This document shows positions 9,386 through 18,948 of a stretch of DNA of 55,189 nucleotides, one piece after another (within the stretch, counting starts at the first letter, position 1; every line of letters begins with the position of its first letter). The DNA lies in NCBI RefSeq assembly GCF_015845845.1, contig NZ_LDIG01000205.1:1-55189 (forward strand), in the 5' to 3' direction. A program made the translations under genes and the position numbers. Below the pieces are notes generated by a model that saw only the letters and a program-made list of their open reading frames with translations, was not told the DNA's origin and ran no database searches. Source of the DNA: Paenibacillus dendritiformis (lineage in GTDB: Bacteria; Bacillota; Bacilli; Paenibacillales; Paenibacillaceae).

Positions 9386-10144
9386 ATGTTAGCCAAACGA
9401 ATCATCCCTTGCCTCGACGTCAAGGACGGGCGGGTCGTCAAGGGCGTTAACTTCGTGCAGCTGCGCGATGCCGGCGATCCGGTGGAGCTGGCCGCCCTAT
9501 ATGATCGGGAGGGCGCAGATGAATTGGTTTTTCTCGATATTTCCGCTTCGGTGGAGGGCCGGGCCACGATGGTGGAGGTCGTCCGGCAGACGGCGGCCGA
9601 GATCTCGATTCCCTTCACCGTGGGCGGCGGCATCGGACGCGTCGATGATATGATGCGGATTTTGCGCGCGGGCGCGGACAAGATCGGAATCAATACGGCC
9701 GCGGTGCAGCAGCCGTCCCTTATTCGCGACGGGGCGCGCCGCTTCGGCTCGCAGTGCATCGTCGTCGCGGTGGACGCCCGCTACCGTGAGGAATGGGGCG
9801 AATGGGAGGTCTATATTCACGGCGGACGCACGCCAACCGGTCTCCGCGTGCTGGAATGGGCCCGGGAGGCCGAGAAGCTGGGTGCCGGCGAGATACTGCT
9901 GACGAGCATGGATGCGGACGGGACGAAGGACGGTTTCGATATTCGGCTGACCCGCGCCGTGTCCGACGCGGTCGGCATCCCGGTGATCGCTTCCGGCGGC
10001 GCCGGGCGTGCCGAGCATTTCCTGGAGGCGTTCCAGCAGGGCGGGGCGGATGCGGCATTGGCGGCTTCCATTTTCCACTATAAAGAAGTCTCGGTACAGG
10101 AAGTCAAAGAAACACTGCGCCAGCAAGGGGTGAATGTGCGATGA
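9386..10144 (+). CDS. hisF: Imidazole glycerol phosphate synthase, cyclase subunit
   Basis: TIM-barrel cyclase of 252 residues that uses ammonia from HisH to close the imidazole ring and release AICAR. It opens with [18 protein letters not shown] (catalytic Asp11 region) and has the second catalytic Asp in [15 protein letters not shown]. The ATG at 9386 is preceded by GGAGGAA. Its TGA overlaps the next gene's ATG by four bases. Confidence 0.95.
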   Translation: MLAKRIIPCLDVKDGRVVKGVNFVQLRDAGDPVELAALYDREGADELVFLDISASVEGRATMVEVVRQTAAEISIPFTVGGGIGRVDDMMRILRAGADKIGINTAAVQQPSLIRDGARRFGSQCIVVAVDARYREEWGEWEVYIHGGRTPTGLRVLEWAREAEKLGAGEILLTSMDADGTKDGFDIRLTRAVSDAVGIPVIASGGAGRAEHFLEAFQQGGADAALAASIFHYKEVSVQEVKETLRQQGVNVR

Positions 10145-10926
10145 CAGAATCGGGAAGGACGGCCGGGCTGAGCGCCTACGGGGCGGCGTTGGCGGATCGC
10201 ATCCGCTGGGACGGGCAGGGGCTCGTTCCGGCGATCGTGCAGGATGCGGGCACCCGGGAGGTGCTGATGATGGCCTATATGAGCCGCGAGTCGCTCTTGA
10301 AGTCATGCGAGGCGGGGGAGACCATCTTCTGGAGCCGCTCCCGGAAGGAGCTGTGGCATAAAGGCGCCACCAGCGGCAACACGCAGCGCATTGTCGAGAT
10401 GGCTGCCGATTGTGACGGGGATACGCTGCTCATTCAGGTGATCCCGAACGGTCCCGCCTGCCATACGGGGACATATACCTGCTTCGACGCAGATCGCAGC
10501 GAAACGGCTCCGGGGTCTGAAGGGCCGGAGACGCTGGAGGCATTGAGGGGAGGGGCGGATGCAGCAGAACGGGAACGGACCGCCGATCTGTACCCGGTCC
10601 TGACGGAGCTCGAGCAGGTGATCGCCGAGCGGGAGGAGGAGCGGCCCGAAGGGGCTTATACGACCTATTTATTTGATTCCGGAATCGATAAAATATTGAA
10701 AAAGCTCGGCGAAGAGAGCGCCGAGGTGCTTATTGCCGCCAAAAACGGCGATAATGAAGAATTGACCGGCGAGGCTGCCGATTTGATCTTCCATTTGCTT
10801 GTGCTGCTGCGCGAGCGGAAGCTGCCGTTCACGCAGGTGTTGAATGAGCTGCGGTGCCGGCATCAAGGGCCGCGCCGCGATACCTATAACGCGCACGGCA
10901 AGATCAAGACTCCAACTGAATCGTAA
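10141..10926 (+). CDS. hisI: Bifunctional phosphoribosyl-AMP cyclohydrolase / phosphoribosyl-ATP pyrophosphatase
   Basis: HisIE fusion of 261 residues doing steps 2 and 3 of histidine synthesis. The cyclohydrolase domain (about 20-130) has [17 protein letters not shown] and the zinc-binding region with ADCDGD and [10 protein letters not shown]. The pyrophosphatase domain (about 155-255) has [15 protein letters not shown] and [16 protein letters not shown] overlap with hisF. This closes the operon: hisC and a histidinol-phosphatase gene are not in the cluster and must be elsewhere. Confidence 0.94.
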   Translation: MTESGRTAGLSAYGAALADRIRWDGQGLVPAIVQDAGTREVLMMAYMSRESLLKSCEAGETIFWSRSRKELWHKGATSGNTQRIVEMAADCDGDTLLIQVIPNGPACHTGTYTCFDADRSETAPGSEGPETLEALRGGADAAERERTADLYPVLTELEQVIAEREEERPEGAYTTYLFDSGIDKILKKLGEESAEVLIAAKNGDNEELTGEAADLIFHLLVLLRERKLPFTQVLNELRCRHQGPRRDTYNAHGKIKTPTES

Positions 10927-10965
10927 GCACCTTCATGGGCGGACGCCTGTTCCTTGAGTGCGAGG

Positions 10966-10984
10966 AGCGGGGGCCGCTTTTTGG
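10966..10984 (+). terminator. Probable weak terminator after the his operon
   Basis: Short hairpin AGCGG / CCGCT followed by TTTTT. The rest of 10927-11262 holds no gene; a TATGATATAC element near 11213-11222 could be the -10 of the following gene. Confidence 0.5.
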
Positions 10985-11262
10985 CGTGCAGGAGGCGGAT
11001 TCGTCTGGAGGTGCGTAAGCCATGGAAAAACAGTGTATAAGGAAAAGAAGCCCTAGGCAACGCGAATTGGGGTGCACCGGCGTCAGGGCGCCGATTCGGG
11101 CGGAGCCGCACCCGGCCACTTCCAGCCTCCCGTCTTCCTCAATCGATCAAGAGAAAGCCAGTCGCCTTCGGCTCCGGACGCCTCAACGAAGGGGTGGGGG
11201 AAGGCGCGTCATTATGATATACTGAAGGTTATGTATACAACGATGATGCGGCAGGAGGTGCC

Positions 11263-13191
11263 TTGGCGATGGCAGGAGAGAAGCCACATCGAACCGGCAG
11301 GGACAACGCGGACGCGAATGGCAATGTCGTGATGTTCCCGGTAGATGCGGCCGCGTATTCCGATCGCGCGGTTAAATTATTGGATCGGCTGCAATATGAC
11401 AAGGCATTGCGGTATTTCCGCAGAGCGGCCGAATGCGAACCCGGCGATGCGATTCACCAGTGCAATCTGGCTGGAGCGTTGGCAGAGACCGGGCGCTTCG
11501 AGGAGTCAAATCTCATCCTCCGCCATATTGTGAACGAGCTCGATCCATCCATGAGTGAATGCTATTACTATATGGCGAATAATTTCGCTTATCTTGAATG
11601 CTATCAGGAGGCGGAGGCCGCGCTTGATATTTACTTGGCGCTGGATCCCCAGGGGGCATACCGCAGCGAGGCGCTGGAAATGAAGGAAATGCTTCATGAC
11701 GAGATGAACCGGCCCGGATCGTACGCGGAAGCCAGGCCGCCCGCCAATGCGGCCGCCCTCGAAGAAGCGGCCAGAGGCTTGAAGGAAGCCGCTGCCGCAT
11801 TGAGCCGGGCGGCGGAGTCCGAAGGAAGCGGCGAGTTGGCGTCTCTGCCCGGACAAGCCCGGGAAGCGCGGAGCGGGCAGGAAGCCGAGCATCAGGAAGC
11901 CCGGCGGATGATGGAAGAAGGGCGTTTCGTGGAGGCGGGCCGCATACTGGAGCGGCTGCTGAAGGCGAATCCCGGCGATCTGCCTGCCCGGAACAATCTG
12001 GCGCTTGCCTATTATTATATGGGCTTATTCAAGGACGCCCGCGAGATGCTTCACCAGGTGCTCGCGCTGGATCCCGGACATATGCATGCCCTTTGCAATC
12101 TGGCCATATTCGAGCGCCAGGCCGGGCGGGCCGAACAGGAGCGGGAGCTGATGGAGCGGCTGGCGAAGCTTCAGCCGTTCCATCGGGAGCCGGCCTTCAA
12201 GCTGGCGAACACGCTCGGCATCCTCGGTCGGCATGAGGAGGCTTACCGCCATCTGCGGCGCCTGCTCGCGACCGGATCGCCTCCCGAGCCGGGCGTCTAT
12301 CATTGCGCGGCGGTGGCGGCCTGCCATCTCGGCCGGTACGATGAAGCGGCCGGCTGGTGGGCCGCCTGCCGGCGCCTCGATCCGGAGAGCGGCATCGGCT
12401 CGTATTACTTGGAGCTGCTCCAGCGGCGCGAGGGAGGTCTTCCGGATCCGATGCCGAGCTATCATTACCGGATTCCTTACGAGGGGAAGGCGCGCCCCGG
12501 ACGGCGGGATGAGCGGTCCGCGGCAGCGGAACGGAATATCCGGCATGAAGCCGGAGATCCGGGGACGGCCGCCGAATGGGAGCGGCAGTTGAAGTCGGAT
12601 CCGCTCGTCCGCTCGTCCCTGTTCTGGGCGCTGCGCTCGGGCGACTCCGCAACGAAGCTGCAGGCGCTTCAGGCGATGAGTCTCATTAATGATGACGAGG
12701 CGAAGCAGGCGCTCCGGGGGCTGCTTCTCGATCCGGAGCAGGATGGCTACGTGAAGGAATTGACCGTCTATGTGCTGCGTCTGCTTGGCGTAGAGGATGC
12801 GCTTGAAGTGGAGTTGGGCGGCAAGAAGCAGCTCGTGGACGGGTATCACCTGGGAAGCGGCCTCCCGACCTGGGAACCGGGCTGGGAGCAGGTGATCGAT
12901 GCGATTCGGACCGGAATGAACGGGCGGTACGACATGATTCAGATGCATGACGCGGAGAAGCTCTGGATTGAATTTCTCCGTCGGTCATATCCTAATGAAG
13001 TGCCGCGCATCGCGAAGGCGGACTCTTGGGCGGCGGCGATTGAGTATATCGTCGCGAAGAAGCTCGGCCATCCGCTCACCCGCAGCGAAGCGGGGGAACG
13101 GTACGCCGTATCCGCGGCGACGGTCGCCAAGCATGCCAAGCGCATAGAAGAGGCATTCCGCGCAGAGACAACCGAGAAGAACATTTATTAA
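11263..13191 (+). CDS. YvcD-like tetratricopeptide repeat protein
   Basis: Cytoplasmic 642-residue protein with two TPR blocks (about 22-115 and 210-385, with segments such as NLALAYYYMGLFKDAREML), a charged Ala/Glu-rich linker between them, and a C-terminal part (about 420-640) ending in a helix-turn-helix-looking stretch with RYAVSAATVAKHAKRIEEAF. No signal peptide or membrane segment. Its place immediately before trxB matches B. subtilis YvcD, a TPR protein of unknown function. GGAGG at 11253 precedes TTG 11263 by 5 nt and ATG 11269 by 11 nt, so either may initiate. TPRs suggest a protein-protein scaffold; the role is not known. Confidence 0.75.
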   Translation: MAMAGEKPHRTGRDNADANGNVVMFPVDAAAYSDRAVKLLDRLQYDKALRYFRRAAECEPGDAIHQCNLAGALAETGRFEESNLILRHIVNELDPSMSECYYYMANNFAYLECYQEAEAALDIYLALDPQGAYRSEALEMKEMLHDEMNRPGSYAEARPPANAAALEEAARGLKEAAAALSRAAESEGSGELASLPGQAREARSGQEAEHQEARRMMEEGRFVEAGRILERLLKANPGDLPARNNLALAYYYMGLFKDAREMLHQVLALDPGHMHALCNLAIFERQAGRAEQERELMERLAKLQPFHREPAFKLANTLGILGRHEEAYRHLRRLLATGSPPEPGVYHCAAVAACHLGRYDEAAGWWAACRRLDPESGIGSYYLELLQRREGGLPDPMPSYHYRIPYEGKARPGRRDERSAAAERNIRHEAGDPGTAAEWERQLKSDPLVRSSLFWALRSGDSATKLQALQAMSLINDDEAKQALRGLLLDPEQDGYVKELTVYVLRLLGVEDALEVELGGKKQLVDGYHLGSGLPTWEPGWEQVIDAIRTGMNGRYDMIQMHDAEKLWIEFLRRSYPNEVPRIAKADSWAAAIEYIVAKKLGHPLTRSEAGERYAVSAATVAKHAKRIEEAFRAETTEKNIY

Positions 13192-13262
13192 TAGACGCGT
13201 TTTCCCAAGTTGATCACCGGGCGTGTTCGGAAAGCTGCTTGTCTCCCTGAATCACTTTGGGG

Positions 13263-13299
13263 TCAAAAGCGGACTTTTTGAATAACCTCTAATAGTGAA
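13263..13299 (+). repeat. Conserved leader element, copy 1 (before trxB)
   Basis: The stretch beginning TCAAAAGCGGACTTTTTGAA and continuing through TAACCTCTAATAGTGAA closely matches 51363-51400 upstream of the pyridoxal kinase gene, differing at only a few positions. Two unrelated genes sharing it implies a dispersed element or a regulatory motif. It sits directly upstream of the trxB ribosome site. Confidence 0.55.
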
Positions 13300-13313
13300 G
13301 GAGGCCTTTTCAT

Positions 13314-14276
13314 ATGGAGAAGAAAGTATATAAATCGGTCGTTATCGGAACAGGACCTGCGGGGTACACGGCGGCGATCTATCTGGCGCGCGCCAATCTG
13401 AATCCGCTCGTGATCGAAGGCCCGCAGCCGGGAGGCCAGCTTACGACGACAACCGATGTAGAGAACTTCCCAGGGTTCCCGGACGGGATTATGGGTCCTG
13501 AACTGATGGAAAACATGCGCAAGCAGGCGGAGCGCTTCGGTACGACGTTCGTTACCGGCTGGGTGACCGACATTGACACATCGCAGCGCCCGTTCAAGCT
13601 GACGGGGGAAGGTCTGGAGGAAATCTGGGCCGAGACGCTCATTATCTCGACCGGAGCCAGCGCGAAGTATTTGAACATTCCTGGAGAACAGGATAATATC
13701 GGCAAAGGGGTCAGCGCGTGCGCGACGTGCGACGGCTTCTTCTTCCGGGGCAAAAAAATCGTCGTCGTCGGCGGCGGAGACTCCGCGATGGAGGAGGCCA
13801 ACTTCCTGACTCGCTTCGCCTCGGAGCTGACGATCGTGCACCGGCGCGACGAGCTGCGCGCCTCCAAAATCATGCAGGACCGGGCGCGCGAAAACGCGAA
13901 GATCTCTTGGGCGCTGAACCGGACGCCGCTGGAGGTGCTGTCGACGGGCATGGGCGTCACCGGCCTCAAAGTGCGCAACAACGACACGGGCGCAGAGGAA
14001 GTCATCGAGACCGACGGCTTGTTCGTGGCGATCGGGCATAAGCCGAACACCGATTTCCTGCGCGGCAAGGTGGAGCTGAATGAGCAAGGCTACGTAATCG
14101 TGAAGCCGGGCACGACCGAGACGAGCGTTCCGGGCATCTTCGCGGCCGGCGACGTGCAGGACATGAAGTACCGCCAAGCGATTACCGCGGCCGGTTCCGG
14201 CTGTCAGGCGGCGCTGGATTGCGAGAAATTCCTGGAAGGCAGCATGGTTCATGACTGGAGCACGACTTTGGGATAA
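13314..14276 (+). CDS. trxB: Thioredoxin reductase
   Basis: FAD enzyme of 320 residues that passes electrons from NADPH to thioredoxin. Motifs in order: FAD-binding GTGPAGYTAAIYLARA (12-27), redox-active Cys136-Ala-Thr-Cys139, NADPH-binding GGGDSAMEEA (153-162) and the C-terminal FAD contact GIFAAGDVQ. AGGAGG precedes ATG 13314. It is placed as in B. subtilis, between the yvcD-like gene and the rapZ cluster. Confidence 0.96.
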   Translation: MEKKVYKSVVIGTGPAGYTAAIYLARANLNPLVIEGPQPGGQLTTTTDVENFPGFPDGIMGPELMENMRKQAERFGTTFVTGWVTDIDTSQRPFKLTGEGLEEIWAETLIISTGASAKYLNIPGEQDNIGKGVSACATCDGFFFRGKKIVVVGGGDSAMEEANFLTRFASELTIVHRRDELRASKIMQDRARENAKISWALNRTPLEVLSTGMGVTGLKVRNNDTGAEEVIETDGLFVAIGHKPNTDFLRGKVELNEQGYVIVKPGTTETSVPGIFAAGDVQDMKYRQAITAAGSGCQAALDCEKFLEGSMVHDWSTTLG

Positions 14277-14367
14277 CCGTTCTGTGTGACCGGGACTTCC
14301 CCCATTCGGTGGCGAGGCTTCCCGGTCGCGAGATAAGTAGATTTTTTGCAACAATTTCATCGTCGAG

Positions 14368-14387
14368 ACGGAGCCTGCGGGCTCCGT
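14368..14387 (+). terminator. Probable terminator hairpin after trxB
   Basis: Perfect 8-bp stem ACGGAGCC-TGCG-GGCTCCGT followed by ATTTGAT, a poor U-tract. A second stem GACCGGGA / TCCCGGTC lies upstream, close after the trxB stop. Confidence 0.45.
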
Positions 14388-14475
14388 ATTTGATCTCGCG
14401 GGGCTGGCGGCCAAGGGCGCGCGGAATCGGCCCGGGAAGGGCCCGGATCGCCCCTGCGGGCGGGCGGCGCACGCC

Positions 14476-14504
14476 TTGACCTGTTTCCGGCGTTCGCGTA
14501 TAGT
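14476..14504 (+). promoter_or_regulatory. SigA promoter of glcK
   Basis: TTGACC at 14476-14481, 17-base spacer, TATAGT at 14499-14504; about 50 nt of leader precede the glcK ribosome site. Confidence 0.75.
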
Positions 14505-14562
14505 GGGTACTGAAGTAACATACGATTAAGGATACGATTACAAGTATAAAGGTGGATGACGC

Positions 14563-15513
14563 ATGTCTGAGCAAATCTACGTGGGTGTCGATTTGGGCGG
14601 AACGGCTATCAAGGTCGGTATTTGTGATACGGAAGGCCGGCTGCTGCAAACGTTTGAAGGTCCGACTGAAGTTGCCAAGGGCCCCGATACCGTCATAGAC
14701 AACATTGAGAACTATATTCGCCGGATCGTGGAGGAGTCTCCTTACGATTGGAGCCAGGTGGCTGGAATTGGTGCAGGGGTCGCTGGGTTTACGAATGTGA
14801 AGGAAGGCGTTATCTTGTTGGCGCCCAACGTAGGCTTCAAGGATGTGCCGATTCGTGCCATATTGGAAGAACGGTTGGGCAAGCCGGTCAAGATTGACAA
14901 TGACGCCAATGTGGCGGCGTTGGGAGAAGCGTGGAGCGGCGCGGGCAAAGGCGTCGACAATTGCGTCTGCTATACGCTGGGTACCGGTGTCGGCGGCGGA
15001 ATTATTATCAACGGGAAGATTGTGCAAGGATTTTCCGGCATGGCCGGAGAGCTGGGCCATATCGCCGTCATTCCGGATCTGGAAGCGATTCAGTGCGGCT
15101 GCGGCAAGATGGGCTGCCTGGAGACGGTATCCTCCGCAACCGGCATCATTCGCATGGCGAAGGATGCGGTAGAGCGCGGCGATCGCACGTCCCTGTCGCT
15201 GCTGGAGGAGATCGCGGCGAAGGATGTGTTCGATGCGGCGAAGGCCGGTGACGAGGTGGCCGTCCGCATTATCTCTCGCGCAGCCTTCTACTTGGGCAAA
15301 TCGATGGCTGCGGTGGCGGTCACCTTGAATCCGGAGCGGTTCATTATCGGCGGCGGCTTGTCGAAGGCCGGCGAGTTCTTGTTCGAGCAAATCCGGGAGA
15401 CGTTCATGAAGCTAACACCTGAACCGGTTACGCGCGGCGTATCGATCGTGCCGGCTGAGCTAGGCAATGATGCAGGTATGATTGGTGCGGCTGGATTGTT
15501 CTTGCGTTCGTAA
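14563..15513 (+). CDS. glcK: ROK-family glucokinase
   Basis: Phosphorylates glucose with ATP, feeding sugar released inside the cell into glycolysis. The 316 residues include the ATP-binding GVDLGGTAIKVGICD, the sugar-binding and catalytic DNDANVAALGEAW, and the ROK zinc signature CGCGKMGCLE with upstream GHIAV histidine. AAAGGTGGATGA precedes the ATG. It lies 28 nt before rapZ and probably heads the glcK-rapZ-yvcK-whiA transcript. Glucose specificity is inferred from the close match to GlcK. Confidence 0.9.
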   Translation: MSEQIYVGVDLGGTAIKVGICDTEGRLLQTFEGPTEVAKGPDTVIDNIENYIRRIVEESPYDWSQVAGIGAGVAGFTNVKEGVILLAPNVGFKDVPIRAILEERLGKPVKIDNDANVAALGEAWSGAGKGVDNCVCYTLGTGVGGGIIINGKIVQGFSGMAGELGHIAVIPDLEAIQCGCGKMGCLETVSSATGIIRMAKDAVERGDRTSLSLLEEIAAKDVFDAAKAGDEVAVRIISRAAFYLGKSMAAVAVTLNPERFIIGGGLSKAGEFLFEQIRETFMKLTPEPVTRGVSIVPAELGNDAGMIGAAGLFLRS

Positions 15514-15541
15514 TCGGCATTGGTAAGGGAGAGGACGAACG

Positions 15542-16438
15542 ATGATCGATTCAACAGAAACGGCAGCGCTTGCTAAATTAGTCATCATTACGGGGATGTC
15601 CGGTGCAGGCAAGACTATAGCGGTACAAAGCCTGGAGGATCTCGGATTTTTTTGCGTAGATAACTTGCCTCCTGTGCTAATCCCCAAATTCGCGGAGCTG
15701 ATTGAGCAGTCCAAAGGGAAAATCGGAAAGGTCGCGCTCGTTATCGACTTGCGCGGGCGGGAGTTTTTCACGGCCTTATCGGAGTCTTTGAATTATATTA
15801 GAGAACATTATACAATTAATTGTGAAATTTTGTTCTTGGATGCGACGGATGAAGTCCTCGTCCAACGCTACAAGGAGAGCCGGCGCCGCCATCCATTGAA
15901 GCCGAACGGCATGCCCCTGGAAGGCATCAAGATGGAGCGCAAGCTGCTGGAGGATTTGAAGGGCTGGGCCAATCAGGTGATTGACACGAGCAGTCTCAAG
16001 CCGGCGCAGCTCAAAGAACGCATCGTCTCGAGGTTCACGCAGGCCGATCAGAACCGCATGTCGGTCAACGTCACCTCCTTCGGCTTCAAATATGGGGTTC
16101 CTATCGATGCGGATCTCATTTTTGACGTGCGGTTTCTGCCAAATCCTCATTATGTGGAGCAGTTGCGCCCGCATACCGGCCAAGATATCGAAGTGTATGA
16201 TTATGTTATGAAATGGCCGGAGACGCAGGCATTTTTGAGCAAGCTGCTCGACTTGCTTCAATTTCTGCTTCCCCAATACCGCAAGGAAGGGAAGAGCCAG
16301 GTCGTCATCGGCATCGGCTGCACTGGCGGGAAGCACCGTTCCGTGGCCGTCGCGGAATATTTGGGCCGCACGCTCGGTTCCAGCGAGACGGAGGTCGTTC
16401 GCGTAAGCCATCGGGATTCCGAACGCGATCGGCATTGA
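15542..16438 (+). CDS. rapZ: RNase adapter / GTPase RapZ (YvcJ)
   Basis: P-loop nucleotide-binding protein of 298 residues. Walker A GMSGAGKT is at 18-25; the conserved C-terminal region with [19 protein letters not shown] is complete. In E. coli RapZ guides RNase E on the GlmZ sRNA; in Bacillus, YvcJ binds and hydrolyses GTP and affects competence. Its role here is uncertain. Conserved neighbour of yvcK and whiA. Confidence 0.92.
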   Translation: MIDSTETAALAKLVIITGMSGAGKTIAVQSLEDLGFFCVDNLPPVLIPKFAELIEQSKGKIGKVALVIDLRGREFFTALSESLNYIREHYTINCEILFLDATDEVLVQRYKESRRRHPLKPNGMPLEGIKMERKLLEDLKGWANQVIDTSSLKPAQLKERIVSRFTQADQNRMSVNVTSFGFKYGVPIDADLIFDVRFLPNPHYVEQLRPHTGQDIEVYDYVMKWPETQAFLSKLLDLLQFLLPQYRKEGKSQVVIGIGCTGGKHRSVAVAEYLGRTLGSSETEVVRVSHRDSERDRH

Positions 16439-16453
16439 TGGGGGGATACTGAA

Positions 16454-17437
16454 GTGCGGATAGGAGAAGAGCGCGAGCTGCCGCGCATCGTCGTTATGGG
16501 CGGCGGTACCGGTCTGTCTGTCATGCTGCGCGGCCTCAAGGAGAAGCCGCTTGACATCACGGCTATCGTCACGGTCGCCGATGACGGCGGAAGTTCCGGT
16601 ATTTTGCGCCAAGAGCTGCAAATGCCGCCGCCGGGGGACATTCGCAACGTCTTGACGGCGTTGGCGGATGTGGAGCCCTCGTTGTCGGAGATGCTGAAAT
16701 ACCGCTTCCCGAATGGAACCGGCCTGGCTGGGCACAGCCTTGGGAATCTGATCCTGGCCGCCATGACGGATATTACGGGCGACTTCGTCGCGGGCATCCG
16801 TGAACTGAGCCGGGTGCTGGCCGTGCGCGGGCGGGTGCTGCCGGCCGCCAATCAGGCGATTGTGCTGAATGCGGAGATGACCGACGGCACCATTGTGGAG
16901 GGCGAGTCTGCCATACCGCAGGCAGGCCAGCGCATCAAGCGGGTCTTCCTCGAGCCGGAGCAGGTGGAGGCGCTTCCTGAGGCCGTACAGGCGCTGCAGG
17001 AGGCGGATGCGATCCTGGTCGGTCCGGGAAGCCTATATACGAGTATTATCCCGACGCTGCTTGTTCCGAAGCTGGCACAGGCGGTCAAGGAGTCGGATGC
17101 CGTCAAAATCTTCGTCTGCAATGTCATGACACAGCCGGGAGAGACGGATAATTATAAGGTCAGTGACCATCTCGAAGCCATCCAGCAGCATGTGGGCGAG
17201 AATCTTTTCGATTATGTCATCGTGAACGACGGGGAGATACCGCCTCAAGTGCAGGACCGCTACGCCGAGCAGGGGGCGCGTGCAGTGCATTTGGATTTGG
17301 ATGAAGTGACGAAGAGAGGTTACAAGGTGATCGCCGATTCCCTCGTATTGTTCCGCACCTATTTGCGGCATGATGCGGAAAAGCTGAGCCATCACATTTA
17401 TCAGCTGGTGGAGAATTGGATGTTACGAAAGAGGTGA
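16454..17437 (+). CDS. yvcK: YvcK-family gluconeogenesis factor (CofD-like fold)
   Basis: A 327-residue protein opening with [19 protein letters not shown], the nucleotide-binding motif of the YvcK/CofD group. In B. subtilis YvcK binds UDP-GlcNAc and is required for growth on gluconeogenic carbon sources and for cell shape. GTG start at 16454 with an upstream GGGGGA, 15 nt after rapZ. Ends 7 nt before whiA. Confidence 0.92.
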   Translation: MRIGEERELPRIVVMGGGTGLSVMLRGLKEKPLDITAIVTVADDGGSSGILRQELQMPPPGDIRNVLTALADVEPSLSEMLKYRFPNGTGLAGHSLGNLILAAMTDITGDFVAGIRELSRVLAVRGRVLPAANQAIVLNAEMTDGTIVEGESAIPQAGQRIKRVFLEPEQVEALPEAVQALQEADAILVGPGSLYTSIIPTLLVPKLAQAVKESDAVKIFVCNVMTQPGETDNYKVSDHLEAIQQHVGENLFDYVIVNDGEIPPQVQDRYAEQGARAVHLDLDEVTKRGYKVIADSLVLFRTYLRHDAEKLSHHIYQLVENWMLRKR

Positions 17438-17444
17438 GCGGAGA

Positions 17445-18377
17445 ATGTCCTTTGCAGCGCAGACGAAAAAAGAATTGACGTTAATGGAGTCCGATGCATG
17501 CTGTGAACGGGCAGAATTGGCGGCGTTAATGCGCATGAACGGCTCCGTGCAGCTCTCTTCGAACCGCAAGGTCATTCTGGATATTTCAACGGAGAACGCG
17601 GCGATTGCCCGCCGGATATACACGTTCATCAAGAAGTTCTATCAGGCGCATACGGAGCTGCTGGTGCGCAAAAAAATGCGTTTGAAGAAAAATAATGTGT
17701 ATATCGTTCGCATTCCTTCCCAGGTGCAGGAGATTCTGCATGATCTGCATATCGTATCCGAAGGGTTCCAGTTCACGGATGGAATAGATAAGCGGATTAT
17801 CGCGAACAATTGCTGTAAACGGGCTTATTTGCGGGGGGCATTTCTTGCCGGCGGATCGGTTAACAATCCGGAAGGATCCTCTTACCATCTCGAGATTTCA
17901 TCGATGTACGAAGAGCATTGCAAGGCTATTGTCGAATTGGCCAATGAATTCCGGCTCAATGCCCGGTTCATCGAACGCAAAAAAGGGTTCGTGCTGTACA
18001 TTAAAGAAGGCGAGAAAATCATTGAGTTCCTCAATATTATCGGGGCGCATCAGGCGCTGTTCAAGTTCGAAGACGTCCGCATCATGCGGGATATGCGGAA
18101 CTCCGTGAACCGGATTGTCAACTGCGAGACGGCGAATCTGAACAAGACGATTGGCGCGGCCGTGCGCCAGATCGAGAATATCCGCCTGATTGAGAAGGAG
18201 ATTGGACTGGAGCAGCTTCCTGACAAGCTTCGCGAAGTCGCGGAGGTTCGCCTGGCTCATCCCGATCTGAATCTGAAGGAGGTCGGTGAGATGCTCAAGG
18301 GGAAGGTGAGCAAGTCCGGAGTCAATCACCGGCTGCGCAAAATCGATGAGATGGCCGAAAGAATAAGAAACGGATGA
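17445..18377 (+). CDS. whiA: DNA-binding protein WhiA
   Basis: The 310-residue protein combines an N-terminal LAGLIDADG-homing-endonuclease-like fold without catalytic function and a C-terminal helix-turn-helix ([20 protein letters not shown]). WhiA controls sporulation in Streptomyces and affects cell division and chromosome segregation in Bacillus. GAGGTGAGCGGAGA precedes ATG. Last gene of the compact rapZ-yvcK-whiA run. Confidence 0.94.
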   Translation: MSFAAQTKKELTLMESDACCERAELAALMRMNGSVQLSSNRKVILDISTENAAIARRIYTFIKKFYQAHTELLVRKKMRLKKNNVYIVRIPSQVQEILHDLHIVSEGFQFTDGIDKRIIANNCCKRAYLRGAFLAGGSVNNPEGSSYHLEISSMYEEHCKAIVELANEFRLNARFIERKKGFVLYIKEGEKIIEFLNIIGAHQALFKFEDVRIMRDMRNSVNRIVNCETANLNKTIGAAVRQIENIRLIEKEIGLEQLPDKLREVAEVRLAHPDLNLKEVGEMLKGKVSKSGVNHRLRKIDEMAERIRNG

Positions 18378-18407
18378 ATTTTATTCCTAGTGTACCATCG
18401 TTTAAAA

Positions 18408-18416
18408 TGCTATAAT
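18408..18416 (+). promoter_or_regulatory. Extended -10 promoter before the Crh/HPr gene
   Basis: TGCTATAAT: a perfect -10 hexamer (18411-18416) with the TG extension. No good -35 is visible. It gives the HPr-like gene its own promoter besides any read-through from whiA. Confidence 0.65.
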
Positions 18417-18492
18417 GTGATAAACTGAAGGAAATGGCGTAAACGTGAATTGATTAGTAAACTATACAGGAAATGTAGGGGGTATGATCCGC

Positions 18493-18759
18493 ATGGCTCA
18501 ACAACCAGTTGTGGTACGTTTGAAGACAGGATTGCATGCACGACCGGCGGCCTTGTTCGTTCAAGAAGCGAATAAATATTCTTCGGATATCTTCGTGGAA
18601 AAGGAAGATAAAAAAGTAAATGCGAAGAGCATTATGGGGATCATGAGTCTTGCAATCGGCTCAGGCACGTCCATTACCATTACAGCGGATGGCGCGGACG
18701 CAGAACAGGCTGTAAGCGCTTTAGTATCCTTGGTCAGCAAGGAAGAGTTGGAAAACTAA
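18493..18759 (+). CDS. crh: HPr-family phosphocarrier, Crh-like but with His15
   Basis: An 88-residue protein of the HPr fold. Its place directly after whiA and the text VRLKTG-x-HARPAALFVQEAN match B. subtilis Crh, the CcpA corepressor that has Gln at position 15. Here residue 15 is His, the PTS phosphorylation site of HPr, and the HPr-kinase site Ser46 is kept in NAKSIMGIMSL. The protein could therefore act both as a PTS carrier and, when Ser46 is phosphorylated, as a CcpA partner. ATG 18493 is preferred over 18484, because it restores HPr numbering and better spacing from AGGGGG. Symbol is by synteny; ptsH-like function is possible. Confidence 0.85.
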   Translation: MAQQPVVVRLKTGLHARPAALFVQEANKYSSDIFVEKEDKKVNAKSIMGIMSLAIGSGTSITITADGADAEQAVSALVSLVSKEELEN

Positions 18760-18899
18760 TTGGACCTGCGTGCCGCTTGTAGGCATAAGGCAGATGATAC
18801 ACGAGCGGCGTAAGAGATGGCCGCCCGACTCCATACCGATTGTCCGGCGAACCGGGCGCCTCTCGGCACGCGCCGCGTTGTTCCGGGGCCGGAACCAAG

Positions 18900-18930
18900 A
18901 CAGGACCTGAGCATCATGCTCAGGTCCTGT
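18900..18930. terminator. Long hairpin between convergent genes
   Basis: Perfect 14-bp stem ACAGGACCTGAGCA / TGCTCAGGTCCTGT with loop TCA, between the HPr-like gene (+) and the secreted-protein gene (-). No U-tract on either side, so it may be a weak bidirectional terminator or an mRNA 3' stabiliser. Confidence 0.5.
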
Positions 18931-18948
18931 GCCATATACAGCCCAGGC

